Below are positions 27,131 through 36,220 of a stretch of 64,000 nucleotides of DNA, one piece after another; within the stretch, counting starts at the first letter, position 1; the number at the start of each line of letters is the position of its first letter. This DNA is from Verrucomicrobiaceae bacterium (GTDB taxonomy: Bacteria > Verrucomicrobiota > Verrucomicrobiia > Verrucomicrobiales > Akkermansiaceae). The notes under the pieces are model-generated. The model searched no databases and had not been told where the DNA came from. It saw only the letters and a program-made list of their open reading frames with translations. A program made the position numbers and the translations under genes. Where the stretch lies: NCBI GenBank assembly GCA_027484055.1, contig JAIXQH010000070.1, positions 79,759-143,758 of the forward strand, written 5' to 3'.

Positions 27131-30100
27131 ACCCATCGACCTCCCGTCCGTCCAGCGCACGCTCGGCCAACTCCAAGCGGGCGTCTCAGACATCGTCGCG
27201 CGTGAGCAGGAGTTGATCAAAAACCGTGCCGAGCGCCTCGTCGTCGTCCGTCGCGAAATGATCCAGCGCCACGAGGCCGACGAGGAAAAACTCACGCAGC
27301 GGATCCACGAACTCGCCGCCGAGCGCCAACAAGCGATCGCCCGTGAGGAGGCCCATTTCGCCCTGCGCGCCTCGAAAATCCAGAAAGCGTATCACGCCAG
27401 CCGCAGTGCCAGCGCCGACCGTGCCCAAGGCGTGAAGGACCGCCGACTCGGCCAAGTGCAAGGGGCCCTCATGCGCGCTCGCGAGGCTCGGATGCTCGAA
27501 CTGGCTGAGGTAAAATCCGCGCACCAAGCGTTCTTGGAGCAGCTCTCCGGGGACCGCGTCGCTCGCCACAGCGTGCTGAAATCGGTGCTCGCGGCCTTGA
27601 AATCCTACAAGCCCCTCATCGCCAAACGCTTCGATGGCCGCCAGCCATTACCTGCGCAGGAAGCCCTCACCGGAAGCCCGGAACAACTCCGCCAACAAAG
27701 CCTCACCCATTTAGAAAACGCCCGTGAAGCCGCTGCGGCGGCACAGAAATTGCCCTTGGCCACGCTCTTCCGCTGGCTGCCGCTGTCCTTTTTCGCATTC
27801 TCCATCACCAATGCCTTTTTCGTGGGTGCGATAACGTACATCGCCATCCCAGAAGCGATTTTACTCGGAATTTGGCTCACCGGATTCGTCAGTGCGAGGC
27901 CGACGATCCGCCGTGCTGCAGAGTCCTTAGCCGCGGCAAAAGCCTTCGAGATCGCCGCAGAAAAAGAATCCACCCGCCACCTGCAAGCCCTCGCCGACGA
28001 GGTAAAAACCGAGCAAAGCGAAGAAGGTCAAAGCCTCAGCGCCACCTTCCGCGAGTCGGAAGCGGAGTGGAAGGCCCGCATCGCAGAAGGCCAGAAAAAA
28101 CTCGACCGCCAGCTCGCCCGACTCCCCGCCAAGCATCAAAAACTCCACCAACGCCGCCTCGCGAAAATCGAGGCCGCCCATGAAATTTCTCTCAAGCAGG
28201 CGCAAGGCGAAGCCGCCGACCGTCTGCGTAATGCCGAGTCCGCCAAGGCCCGCATCAACGACACCATCCAAGCCGACGTGGGCGCAAAAATCCGCGCCCT
28301 CGCCCAGCCGTGGCAGGATGAAGTGCTCCCTTTCTTCCACGCGCTCAACGACTTGGAAAAAACCTCCAGCGTCGATTTCCCAAGCTGGACGAAAGAAACC
28401 TGCGCCACCTGGACCGCCCCGCTAGAGGCACCACCAGCCGTGCGCGTCGGCCATTGCGTGGTCAGCGCCGGGAATTTGCCTCACGCCCCCGAGTTGAAAC
28501 TGCCAGATCAGGGAGCCTTCAAAGTCCCCTTCGCCCTCGGATTTCCTGAAACGGCGTCGATCCTCATCGAGAGCGAAGGCAGCGGCGGCCTAGCGACTCA
28601 GGCGCTGAACGCCATTTCCCTCCGCCTGCTCGCGTCATTGCCGCCGGGGCGGGCTTCGTTCGTCTTCATCGACCCAGTCGGCCTTGGGAAAGATTTCGCT
28701 GGCTTGATGCACCTTACCGACTATGAGGAAACGCTGATCCACCATCGCATCTGGACCCAGAGCACTCAGATCGAGGAACGTCTCGCCGAGCTGAATGACC
28801 ACATCGAAAAAGTCATCCAAATCTACCTGCGGAACGAATACGCGACCATCACCGACTACAACGCGCAAGCCGGTGCCGTTCCGGAAAAATACCGCTTCCT
28901 CGTCATCGCCGGTTTTCCCAACGCCTTCAGCGACGCGGCCTGCAAACGGCTGCGCTCCATCGCCTCCAGCGGTGCCCGTTGCGGCGTGCATTTGCTCATG
29001 CAGCAGGACACCCACCAGCCACCCTGCGAAGCCGCGCTGCAAACGGAGCTGACCCGCGCCTGCCTGCGCCTCACTTTGGAAAACGGCATTTTCACCCTCG
29101 TCGGCGCACCCGCAGGCGCGGAGCAAGTGGTGTTCGACGCCCCGCCCGCGCCGGATGATGCCATCACGCTCGTCCACCGCATCGGTAAGGCCAGCATCGA
29201 CTCGAACCGCGTGCAAGTCCCCTTCGCCAGCATCGCGCCGCCGGCCGATGAGGTCTGGACTTCCGACACCACCGATGAGCTACGGGTGCCGATCGGCCGC
29301 ACCGGGGCGAAGAAATTTCAAATGCTCGCGATTGGTAAAGGCACTCGCCAGCACGCCCTCGTCGCCGGGAAAACGGGCTCGGGCAAGTCCACGCTCTTTC
29401 ACGTCATCATCACCAACCTCGCGCTCTGGTGCAGCCCCGAACAGGTGGAATTCTACCTGGTGGATTTCAAAAAAGGCGTGGAATTCAAATGCTACGCCGC
29501 CCGGAAATTGCCCCACGCACGGGTCATCGCCATCGAGAGCGACAGGGAATTTGCCCTCAGCGTCTTGCAGCGGCTCGATGCCGAACTGAAGCGCCGGGGT
29601 GAGCTATTCCGCCGCGTGGGTTCGCAGGATCTCGCGAGTTACAAACGCAGCCCCGGCCACGAGGTGCTGCCCCGCAGCTTGCTCCTCATCGACGAATTTC
29701 AAGAGTTCTTCACCGAGGATGACGCCGTCGCCCAAGAGGCCTCCCTGCTGCTTGACCGCATCGTCCGCCAGGGCCGCGCCTTCGGCATCCATGTCATCCT
29801 CGGCTCGCAAACCCTCGGCGGTGCCTACACCTTGGCCCGCGCCACCCTCGGCCAAATGGTTATCCGCGTGGCCCTCCAGTGCAACGAAACGGACGCCCAC
29901 CTCATCATGGACGACGACAATCCCGCCCCGCGCCTACTCACCCGGCCCGGCGAAGGCATTTACAACGACCAAGCCGGAGCGCTCGCAGCCAATAGCCCCT
30001 TTCAAATCGTCTGGCTCCCCGAAGAGGAGCGCGACGCCTTGCTCGACGGTGTGCAGCAACGCGCCGCCCGCGAAGGCACCACGCTCCCCGGGCCGATCAT

Positions 30101-30908
30101 TTTTGAAGGAAATTCCCCTGCCGACGTGCGCGACAATGCCGAGCTGGCCTCTGCCCGGAAATCCCCGCCGACCAGCCTGCCCACCGCTGCGCGCGCTTGG
30201 CTCGGTGCGCCGAATTCCATCAAAGGCCCCACCGCCGCGCTCTTCCGCCGCCAGAGTGGCAGCCACCTGCTCGCCGTGGGCCAGTCCGCCGAGCGCACCC
30301 TCTCGCTGCTGCTCATCAGCGCCGCCTCCCTTGCCGCAGAATTCCCAGTGGGCCGGGCGAAATTCTTCATCGTTGATCCCCACGCCGCCCCGCCCTTCAA
30401 GTCTCTCGACGCCCGCATGCCGCAGGAAATCCGCCACATCGGGCCGAGCGAAGTCGCAGGCGTCATGACCGAACTCGCCGCCGAACTCCAAGCCCGCGAG
30501 ACCGACCCGAGTGCCGAGGCGGCGGAAATTTTCGTGATCGTCCACGATTTGCAACGCTTCAAATCCCTCCGCCCCGACGACGAATTCCGCTTCAGCAGCG
30601 ACCCCGACACAGGCCCAAGTCCCGCCCAAGCCTTCGCCAATCTCCTCACCGAAGGCGGCCCGGCAGGCATTCACGTGCTGGCCTCCATCGACACCTGGAA
30701 CAACGTCAGCCGCTGGATCCCACGCAAGCTGCTGGCGGAGTTTGAAATGCGCGTGCTCTTCCAAATGAGTGCGAATGACTCGTCGAATCTCATCGATTCC
30801 CCCGCTGCCGCCAGCCTCGGCCTGCACCGTGCGCTCTTCCACCAAGAGAACCTCGGCACCCTAGAAACCTTCCGCCCCTACGCCATGCCCGACGAGGGTT
30901 GGATCTAG
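27114..30908 (+). CDS. FtsK/EssC-like ATPase of a type VII-like system
   Basis: A 1264-residue protein. Residues 1-215 and 265-440 are charged coiled coil, flanking a hydrophobic region of two membrane helices (about 223-262). Three ATPase-like domains follow. The first (about 480-720) has no good Walker A. The second has GKTGSGKS at 752-759 (K758) and Walker B LLLIDEF with D860 and E861, plus FGIHVILGSQTLGGAYTLAR. The third (about 1030-1264) is degenerate, with VGQSAERTLSLLL at the P-loop position. One active and two degenerate modules in a membrane-anchored chain recall EccC/EssC. The order (WXG100-like, coiled coil, WXG100-like, ATPase) supports secretion. No FHA domain is seen. Confidence 0.8.
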   Translation: MQTAPKPIDLPSVQRTLGQLQAGVSDIVAREQELIKNRAERLVVVRREMIQRHEADEEKLTQRIHELAAERQQAIAREEAHFALRASKIQKAYHASRSASADRAQGVKDRRLGQVQGALMRAREARMLELAEVKSAHQAFLEQLSGDRVARHSVLKSVLAALKSYKPLIAKRFDGRQPLPAQEALTGSPEQLRQQSLTHLENAREAAAAAQKLPLATLFRWLPLSFFAFSITNAFFVGAITYIAIPEAILLGIWLTGFVSARPTIRRAAESLAAAKAFEIAAEKESTRHLQALADEVKTEQSEEGQSLSATFRESEAEWKARIAEGQKKLDRQLARLPAKHQKLHQRRLAKIEAAHEISLKQAQGEAADRLRNAESAKARINDTIQADVGAKIRALAQPWQDEVLPFFHALNDLEKTSSVDFPSWTKETCATWTAPLEAPPAVRVGHCVVSAGNLPHAPELKLPDQGAFKVPFALGFPETASILIESEGSGGLATQALNAISLRLLASLPPGRASFVFIDPVGLGKDFAGLMHLTDYEETLIHHRIWTQSTQIEERLAELNDHIEKVIQIYLRNEYATITDYNAQAGAVPEKYRFLVIAGFPNAFSDAACKRLRSIASSGARCGVHLLMQQDTHQPPCEAALQTELTRACLRLTLENGIFTLVGAPAGAEQVVFDAPPAPDDAITLVHRIGKASIDSNRVQVPFASIAPPADEVWTSDTTDELRVPIGRTGAKKFQMLAIGKGTRQHALVAGKTGSGKSTLFHVIITNLALWCSPEQVEFYLVDFKKGVEFKCYAARKLPHARVIAIESDREFALSVLQRLDAELKRRGELFRRVGSQDLASYKRSPGHEVLPRSLLLIDEFQEFFTEDDAVAQEASLLLDRIVRQGRAFGIHVILGSQTLGGAYTLARATLGQMVIRVALQCNETDAHLIMDDDNPAPRLLTRPGEGIYNDQAGALAANSPFQIVWLPEEERDALLDGVQQRAAREGTTLPGPIIFEGNSPADVRDNAELASARKSPPTSLPTAARAWLGAPNSIKGPTAALFRRQSGSHLLAVGQSAERTLSLLLISAASLAAEFPVGRAKFFIVDPHAAPPFKSLDARMPQEIRHIGPSEVAGVMTELAAELQARETDPSAEAAEIFVIVHDLQRFKSLRPDDEFRFSSDPDTGPSPAQAFANLLTEGGPAGIHVLASIDTWNNVSRWIPRKLLAEFEMRVLFQMSANDSSNLIDSPAAASLGLHRALFHQENLGTLETFRPYAMPDEGWI

Positions 30909-30922
30909 TCGCAAGAGAAATG

Positions 30923-31177
30923 CATGTAGCGTCGCTCTATGAGCGTCGGTGCGGCTGAACTGCGCGGAGCTTCTTCATTCGCTTTGGCAAGCGCACCTCT
31001 TGCCTCGCGGCCAGTTTGCGACGGTCGCAGACGCGCCGCTACAGGTGAAAGGGGCGCATGTAGCGTCGCTCTGTGAGCGTCGGTGCGGCTGAACTGCGCG
31101 GAGCTTCTTCATTCGCTTTACCCAGTGCACCTCATGCCTTGCGGCCAGTTTGCGACGGTCGCAGACGCGCCGCTACA
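30923..31177. repeat. Tandem pair of about 121-base imperfect palindromic elements
   Basis: Copy 1 is 30923-31043 and copy 2 is 31057-31177, nearly identical and 134 bases apart start to start. Each begins with CATGTAGCGTCGCTC and ends with GCAGACGCGCCGCTACA. The outer ends are inverted repeats of each other (TGTAGCG.CGC against its complement), so each unit can fold on itself, as REP/MITE-type elements do. They fill the gap between two convergent genes, the ATPase and the mutarotase, where they could also stop transcription. No gene is present in 30909-31213. Confidence 0.75.
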
Positions 31178-31213
31178 AGGGAGCCACTACCACGGGCTCG
31201 AAATCCAGCCGTC

Positions 31214-32059
31214 CTAAAACGAGCTCAGTCGCACGCCAAGCACGGAGCTTGCACCTGGCGCGAGCGTCACGGCATTTCCGGCGACGTTTCCAGACTCCAC
31301 ACAGACCATGTGTGGGTATTCCTCGTCACCGAAGTCGGCCATGCGCTTGGATTTCTCGATCCATGGGTTCCAGACAATGGTGGAGTCCGAGCCGGTTTTT
31401 TCGACGCGGATGCTGCGTTGGAATCCGGGATCGAGGATGTCCACCGTGGCGCGCGTGTCGCCATAGACACGGTCCACCTCGCTGGAGATCTGGATGGGGC
31501 AAGATTCAGAGTGGCTGAGGGCGGCGACTTTATCGAGATAAGTCACCCCTTCCAGACCGGTGATGGAAATGGCGGAGATGTCGCTGATTTGAAAATACGT
31601 GTGCAGGCAGGTCTCGATTTGAGCGACTTCGGTGGAGCGGTTCGCCACGGAAAGCTCCATGAGCAGGCTATCTGCCACGGTGACGAGGAACTCGACTTGG
31701 AAGCCATCCGTGCTGGGGAGTGTGAAACGAAGGGTCACTGCGCCGTTTGATAGAAGACACGTTTCCGTGAGCTTCCAAGTGCTGGTGCGGGCGTAGCCGT
31801 GGGCTGGAAATCCGTCGCGCGGCCCGAACCATGGGAAAATGATCGGCACGCCACCACGGATCGGGCTGCCCTCGGCGAACTGGCTGGCCGCACTCATGAA
31901 GAGGAGCGGTGGCTCACCTATTTTTTGAAAATGGGTGACGTGGGCGCCGTGCAGGTAGATTTCAGCATGGCTCCATGGGGTTTCCACGATGGCTTTGAGC
32001 AGGCCGCCGTTTCCGGGGGCGAGGGTGAGGTGGCCGGGGATTTCGAGGGCGTCTGACAT
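31214..32059 (-). CDS. D-hexose-6-phosphate mutarotase (aldose 1-epimerase family, YeaD-like)
   Basis: It interconverts anomers of hexose 6-phosphates. It has 281 residues. IYLHGAHVTHFQKIGEPPLL, SAASQFAEGSPIRGGVPIIF followed by PWFGPR, and the catalytic His in PAHGYAR are the mutarotase blocks. TCLHTYFQISDI and the Glu in the late CVESGNV stretch complete the active site. Relatives act in glycolysis balance. It lies five bases after ftsZ and is the last gene of the division run. Confidence 0.85.
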   Translation of the reverse strand: MSDALEIPGHLTLAPGNGGLLKAIVETPWSHAEIYLHGAHVTHFQKIGEPPLLFMSAASQFAEGSPIRGGVPIIFPWFGPRDGFPAHGYARTSTWKLTETCLLSNGAVTLRFTLPSTDGFQVEFLVTVADSLLMELSVANRSTEVAQIETCLHTYFQISDISAISITGLEGVTYLDKVAALSHSESCPIQISSEVDRVYGDTRATVDILDPGFQRSIRVEKTGSDSTIVWNPWIEKSKRMADFGDEEYPHMVCVESGNVAGNAVTLAPGASSVLGVRLSSF

Positions 32060-32064
32060 GGGAT

Positions 32065-33906
32065 TTATTTCTTTTTACGGAGGAAGGGTGGGAGGTCGAG
32101 GTCTTCACCCTCGAAGACATTTGGAGATTCTCCTTCGAAGCGGCCACGCGGGGTGGAGTCGAGGGAGAGCTCGCTCTGAGGAACGCTGGACTTGATGCCG
32201 AGTTTTAACTTCGGGGGTTCTGGCTCAGCAGGTGGAACGATATCTTCTGCGGGCGCTTCTTCGGAAGGGTTGCGCCTGCCCCATGAGGGAATGATCGAGC
32301 GACGCTGCGGCCGGAGCACCATGCCGGGGCTGGGATCTGCCCATTCTTCGGTGGATTCGATGGGTGCGGGGTCGGGTTCGTCCGCTTCGGTGTAGGGATG
32401 GATTTCTGGCTCGGGCTCGGGCTCGGTGTAGATGAATGGCTCGTCTTCTGGCTCGATCTGAAGTTCCGGCTCTGGCGCAGGCTCGGGTTCAGGTTCGACG
32501 TCCGGCGCGGGTGGAGTTTCGGCTGGGGTGGCTGCAAAAAAATCGGGTTCTGCGAAGGGGCGCTCTTCGTCGAAGAGGGAAAGATTCGCCGAGGATGAAG
32601 CGAGCGAGCGACGGAATTTAGACAGGGGTGCGGAGCCGCGTGCTGGCTTGGCGGCAGCTGCGGCCGCTGGACTCGGCTCAAAAAACACATCAGAAAATGG
32701 TTCGGGAACTCTTGCTTCAGGAAACACCTCAGGAATCGGTGTCTCGGGAATCCGCGCCTCTGGACTACGCGGCTCTAGCTCTGCATCGGGTAAAAAGACG
32801 GAAATGGTGACGGGTGCCTTCACCGGCTCGACGACAGACACTGGTGCGGGTGCGGAAGTAAAACCTTGGCTCGGCTCAAGCAGCGGGCTGGCTTGGGCCG
32901 GTGGGCTGATGGATTCGCGCTGGGCCATCACGAGTGAGTCTTCCGGAAGGGCGCTGATGAGGGTGATGGAGAGTGAGTCGCCCATCGTGGGGTCGATGGC
33001 TGCGCCGAAGAGAACGTGCGCCTTTTCGGGGACAAATTTCTGGAGCCCCTGCATGAGGAGTTCGATTTCGAAAAGGGTGAGATCTTCGCCGCCGCAGAGG
33101 TGGACGAGCACGGCTTGGGCGTCTTTGAGGAGGGTGCCTTGATCGAGCAGCGGGCTGTTTAACGCATTTCGCAGAGCCTTGGCCGCGCGGTCCTTGCCCT
33201 CGGCGATGCCGGAACCAAAGAGGCAACGCGAGCGATTGGTGCGAAGGGCACTCATCAAGTCATCCAGGCCCACGTTGATGAGACCTGGGCGGATAACGAG
33301 GCGGATGACCGCTTTGATCGACTCACAAATCATGTGGTCCGCTGCGGCAAATGCTTCGTGAATACCTTGTTTGGCGAGCACGAGTTCGCCCATGCGGTTG
33401 TTATCAAAGGTGACGAGAGCGTTTGAAAGAACGGCGAGTTCGTTGAGCGCGGTGTCTGCCTGGTCGCGGCGGCGCTTGCCCTCGAAGGCGAAGGGCATCG
33501 TGGCGAAGACCACGACGAAGGCACCTTCTTCCCGGGCGATGCGGGTGACGATCGGTGCGGCACCGGAGCCAGTGCCACCGCCTAGGCCGGTGCAGAGGAA
33601 AACGATGCGGCAGCCCCGGATGCTGGCGCGGACTGTTTCTTCTGCCTCCATCATCGCTTGGTGACCAAGCAGCGGGTCACCGCCTGCGCCAAGGCCGCGG
33701 GTGAAATTCACGCCGAGCTGGATTTTTTCCTGGGCCAGGCAGGAATTCAGCGTGCGGATATCGGTGTTGAGGGCGAGCAGCGAGGCACCGTCCACCCCGT
33801 CGAGGGCGACTCGCTCCAGCATGTTGGCACCCGCGCCGCCGAGGCCGATGATTTTGACAGCGGAGGCGGGGATGGTTTGCTGGGGATCGCGGTTGTAGTG
33901 GATCAT
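32065..33906 (-). CDS. ftsZ: Cell division GTPase FtsZ with long Pro/Glu-rich linker
   Basis: It polymerises into the Z ring. It has 613 residues, against about 380-400 in most bacteria. The GTPase core (1-320) includes GGGTGSG at 109-115, the tubulin signature. A long linker (about 330-595), rich in Pro, Glu, Ala and Ser with repeated PEPEPE-like runs, leads to the conserved C-terminal peptide DLDLPPFLRKKK, which docks FtsA and other partners. The start is 95 bases after ftsA, with an inverted repeat between them. Confidence 0.94.
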   Translation of the reverse strand: MIHYNRDPQQTIPASAVKIIGLGGAGANMLERVALDGVDGASLLALNTDIRTLNSCLAQEKIQLGVNFTRGLGAGGDPLLGHQAMMEAEETVRASIRGCRIVFLCTGLGGGTGSGAAPIVTRIAREEGAFVVVFATMPFAFEGKRRRDQADTALNELAVLSNALVTFDNNRMGELVLAKQGIHEAFAAADHMICESIKAVIRLVIRPGLINVGLDDLMSALRTNRSRCLFGSGIAEGKDRAAKALRNALNSPLLDQGTLLKDAQAVLVHLCGGEDLTLFEIELLMQGLQKFVPEKAHVLFGAAIDPTMGDSLSITLISALPEDSLVMAQRESISPPAQASPLLEPSQGFTSAPAPVSVVEPVKAPVTISVFLPDAELEPRSPEARIPETPIPEVFPEARVPEPFSDVFFEPSPAAAAAAKPARGSAPLSKFRRSLASSSANLSLFDEERPFAEPDFFAATPAETPPAPDVEPEPEPAPEPELQIEPEDEPFIYTEPEPEPEIHPYTEADEPDPAPIESTEEWADPSPGMVLRPQRRSIIPSWGRRNPSEEAPAEDIVPPAEPEPPKLKLGIKSSVPQSELSLDSTPRGRFEGESPNVFEGEDLDLPPFLRKKK

Positions 33907-33911
33907 TTTAA

Positions 33912-33995
33912 GTTAAAAGTTATTGGTTATTAGTTAGAAGTTTGAGGCCTTTGGAATATTTATTTACGAATAACAAATAACCCATAACTTCTAAC
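33912..33995. repeat. Imperfect inverted repeat between ftsA and ftsZ
   Basis: An arm starting GTTAAAAGTTATTGGTTATT at 33912 pairs with an arm at 33968-33995 whose complement reads GTTAGAAGTTATGGGTTATT. Roughly 22 of 28 positions match, around a loop of about 28 bases. The composition is A+T-rich, unlike its GC-rich surroundings. In the ftsA-ftsZ transcript it would form a hairpin just upstream of the ftsZ start. Confidence 0.6.
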
Positions 33996-34001
33996 GATAT
34001 A

Positions 34002-35216
34002 TCATTTCCCAATGGGCCAGAAGATGTTGCGGATTTTACCGAAAAGGTTGGCAGGTTTGGCTTTTTCGGTTTCGAGAATTTGGGCGTAGCGGATCAGCCC
34101 GATGGCGGTGGAGTATTGGGGATCGCGGTAGCTGGCTTGGATACCGCTGACGTCGGGTGGCTCGGGGCGGTAGATGTCACGGCCGAAGACGTCGAAGGCG
34201 AGTGTATCGAAGCCGCGCATGAGGCTGGTGCCGCCGGCGAGGAAAATGCCTGCACCGATGGCCTCGACGGCTCCGGGGGGCAGGCGCTGGCGCACGAGCT
34301 TCAAGGTTTCTTCGAGGCGCTGGCGGATCACTTCGTTGAGCACGCTGCGGGAGACTTCCACCTCGGCGAAGCCGCGGTCGTCGGTGAGCTTGGCCATGCC
34401 GATGGAGCGAGCGGGATCGGCGGAAGCGTCGCCTTCCATGATTTTCAAACGATCTGCGGCGGAAAATTGGAGGCCGGTGACGAGGTGGATGTCGTTGGTG
34501 ATGTGGTCGCCACCGACGGGGATGCAACCGGATGCGGCGATGGCCCCATTCAAGTAGAGCGCGTAGTCGGTCGTGCCGCCACCGATGTCGATGACGAGTG
34601 CGCCGCGCTCGCGCTGCTCGCGGTCGAGTGCCATTTGAGCGGTGGCGATGGGGGAGAAGACAATATCGTCCACCTCCAGCGGGATTTCTCGGACCAACTT
34701 AATGCTATTCTGAATGCGGGTACCGATGCCGTGGACGATGTGGAAATCTGCCTCTACGGTTTTCCCAAACAGGCCGACGGGACTGGTCGAGTGCTCTAGC
34801 CCATCGAGCAGATAGTTCCGGATGATCGGGTGGAGATAGACGTGGTCTTGTGGGATGTGGACGTCCCGGGCGATGGTGCGCGCTTCTTCGACATGCTCTG
34901 GGGCGACGGTCGGGTGATTGTCTGGGAGGCGGAAGGTGCCGCGGTTGTTGATTCCTTGGATGTGAGCCCCGCTGACGGCGAGGTAAACGCTGCCGATTTC
35001 CACGTCGCTGGAGTCTTCTGCCTTGGCGAGTGCGTCCTTGAGGCAGGCGCGGGCTTGCGAGAAATCATAAATTTCGCCTTTGCGAACGCCGGCCGTTTTC
35101 GTCACGCCGATGCCGAGGATTTTAACCGCGCTGTCCGGTTTAATTTCCCCGACGACGATGCAGGTCTTGCTGGTGCCGATTTCGAGTCCGACGTGAATTT
35201 TGGTGCGACGTGCCAT
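34002..35216 (-). CDS. ftsA: Cell division protein FtsA
   Basis: An actin-like ATPase that ties FtsZ filaments to the membrane. From the ATG at 35216 it has 404 residues, the normal length. VGLEIGTSKTCIVVGE is phosphate loop 1, VIDIGGGTTDYALYLNG is phosphate loop 2, and GIFLAGGTSLMRGF is the adenosine motif. The end PANLFGKIRNIFWPIGK is the amphipathic membrane-targeting helix. The longer frame upstream runs into the ftsQ gene region without family likeness. It follows ftsQ by 19 bases. Confidence 0.95.
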   Translation of the reverse strand: MARRTKIHVGLEIGTSKTCIVVGEIKPDSAVKILGIGVTKTAGVRKGEIYDFSQARACLKDALAKAEDSSDVEIGSVYLAVSGAHIQGINNRGTFRLPDNHPTVAPEHVEEARTIARDVHIPQDHVYLHPIIRNYLLDGLEHSTSPVGLFGKTVEADFHIVHGIGTRIQNSIKLVREIPLEVDDIVFSPIATAQMALDREQRERGALVIDIGGGTTDYALYLNGAIAASGCIPVGGDHITNDIHLVTGLQFSAADRLKIMEGDASADPARSIGMAKLTDDRGFAEVEVSRSVLNEVIRQRLEETLKLVRQRLPPGAVEAIGAGIFLAGGTSLMRGFDTLAFDVFGRDIYRPEPPDVSGIQASYRDPQYSTAIGLIRYAQILETEKAKPANLFGKIRNIFWPIGK

Positions 35217-35235
35217 GGCGGTGAGTGGGGGGAAA

Positions 35236-36219
35236 TTAGTTGCGATTGAGCAGGGTGCTGAGGTCTTTTTCCCGACGAGACTGGCGGATTTCTTGTTCGC
35301 TTGGCACGGGTACTGGGATGGCACGTGGAGCGACGGTCTCAGATGCGAGCGTGATCGGGACGTTGCGCTCAGGGAGCAGATTGATGGTCTTAATCGTGTA
35401 GCCCCGGTCGGTGGCGTGGTTCATGGCGGCGCGGAAATTTTTGATTTGGCGGGCGTGGTCACCGAGACCGAAGGTGGCCTCTGTGCCTTGATGGGTGGTG
35501 AGTTGCAGTGACCACTCGTTCACTTGGCGGATGGTGTCGATCCACTGGATGGATTGTTCATCTGCCTTGGCAACAGCGTCGAGCAGCCAGAAGCTGTGGC
35601 TGAGTTCGGGGTGCTGGAGCTTGAGTCCCGCATGGATGGGGAAAAGTTCCGAAACGGGCAGCTGAATGGCTGGCAGGCGCATGGCAGAGTCCAACTGCTT
35701 GAGTGGGCAGGGGTAAGCGGTGCGGTCTTGGTCCACAAGCATGGCTCCGGCGCGGCGCACCTCGGTCAGCCCGGCTTCTGGGCAATGAATCCAAGCGCGC
35801 GGCATGCGTGGGATGAGCGAGACGGCGAGAGTGCCGGGGACTTGCCGATCCACGGTGACAGAGGCGACGCCGGGGAGGGACATGAGCTGAGTTTCGAGGT
35901 CGGCGAGGTCGATTTCGAAAATGTTGGGCGGTGGGTTGATGCCGACGATTTTCCCGAGTTCTGCTTCGTCGAGGATGGGGTTCTCGTTGAGTAGGATAGT
36001 TTTTAGCTGAAACTCGGGATTTTTATAAAATGCTTCTCGGAAGCCAAGCCAACCTCCCCAGCCAATGCCGCCTAGCAGGGCGAGGATGAGCGCGAGCTTG
36101 AGCAATTTCCCGGAGAATTTCACCAAGCTGAACCAAGCAATACGCGGCGACATGACACGGACCTGAAGTTTCTTCGGGTGTGAGCGGCTGCTGGTCTTGC
36201 GGGTTCTGCGCGGGTTCAT
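35236..36219 (-). CDS. ftsQ: Cell division protein FtsQ/DivIB
   Basis: A bitopic division protein that links early and late divisome parts. It has 327 residues. A basic N-terminus leads to one membrane helix (LLKLALILALLGGIGWGGWL, about 36-56). A POTRA domain (about 68-140: LKTILLNENPILDEAELGKI) and the FtsQ beta domain follow. NPPPNIFEIDLADLETQLMS, LPGVASVTVDRQVPGTLAVS and PRAWI are typical of this family. It lies one base after ddl. Confidence 0.85.
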   Translation of the reverse strand: MNPRRTRKTSSRSHPKKLQVRVMSPRIAWFSLVKFSGKLLKLALILALLGGIGWGGWLGFREAFYKNPEFQLKTILLNENPILDEAELGKIVGINPPPNIFEIDLADLETQLMSLPGVASVTVDRQVPGTLAVSLIPRMPRAWIHCPEAGLTEVRRAGAMLVDQDRTAYPCPLKQLDSAMRLPAIQLPVSELFPIHAGLKLQHPELSHSFWLLDAVAKADEQSIQWIDTIRQVNEWSLQLTTHQGTEATFGLGDHARQIKNFRAAMNHATDRGYTIKTINLLPERNVPITLASETVAPRAIPVPVPSEQEIRQSRREKDLSTLLNRN

Positions 36220-36220
36220 G

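Noticed and set aside
29934..30845. Antisense frame opposite the FtsK-like ATPase
   Set aside because: Gly- and Glu-rich shadow of a GC-rich gene, without motifs.
30923..31177. CRISPR array
   Set aside because: Only two units of 121 bases with self-complementary ends and a 13-base gap; CRISPR repeats are shorter, with spacers of similar length.
31073..31750. Plus-strand frame across the tandem repeats and the mutarotase
   Set aside because: It runs through repeat DNA and then opposite the well-supported mutarotase.
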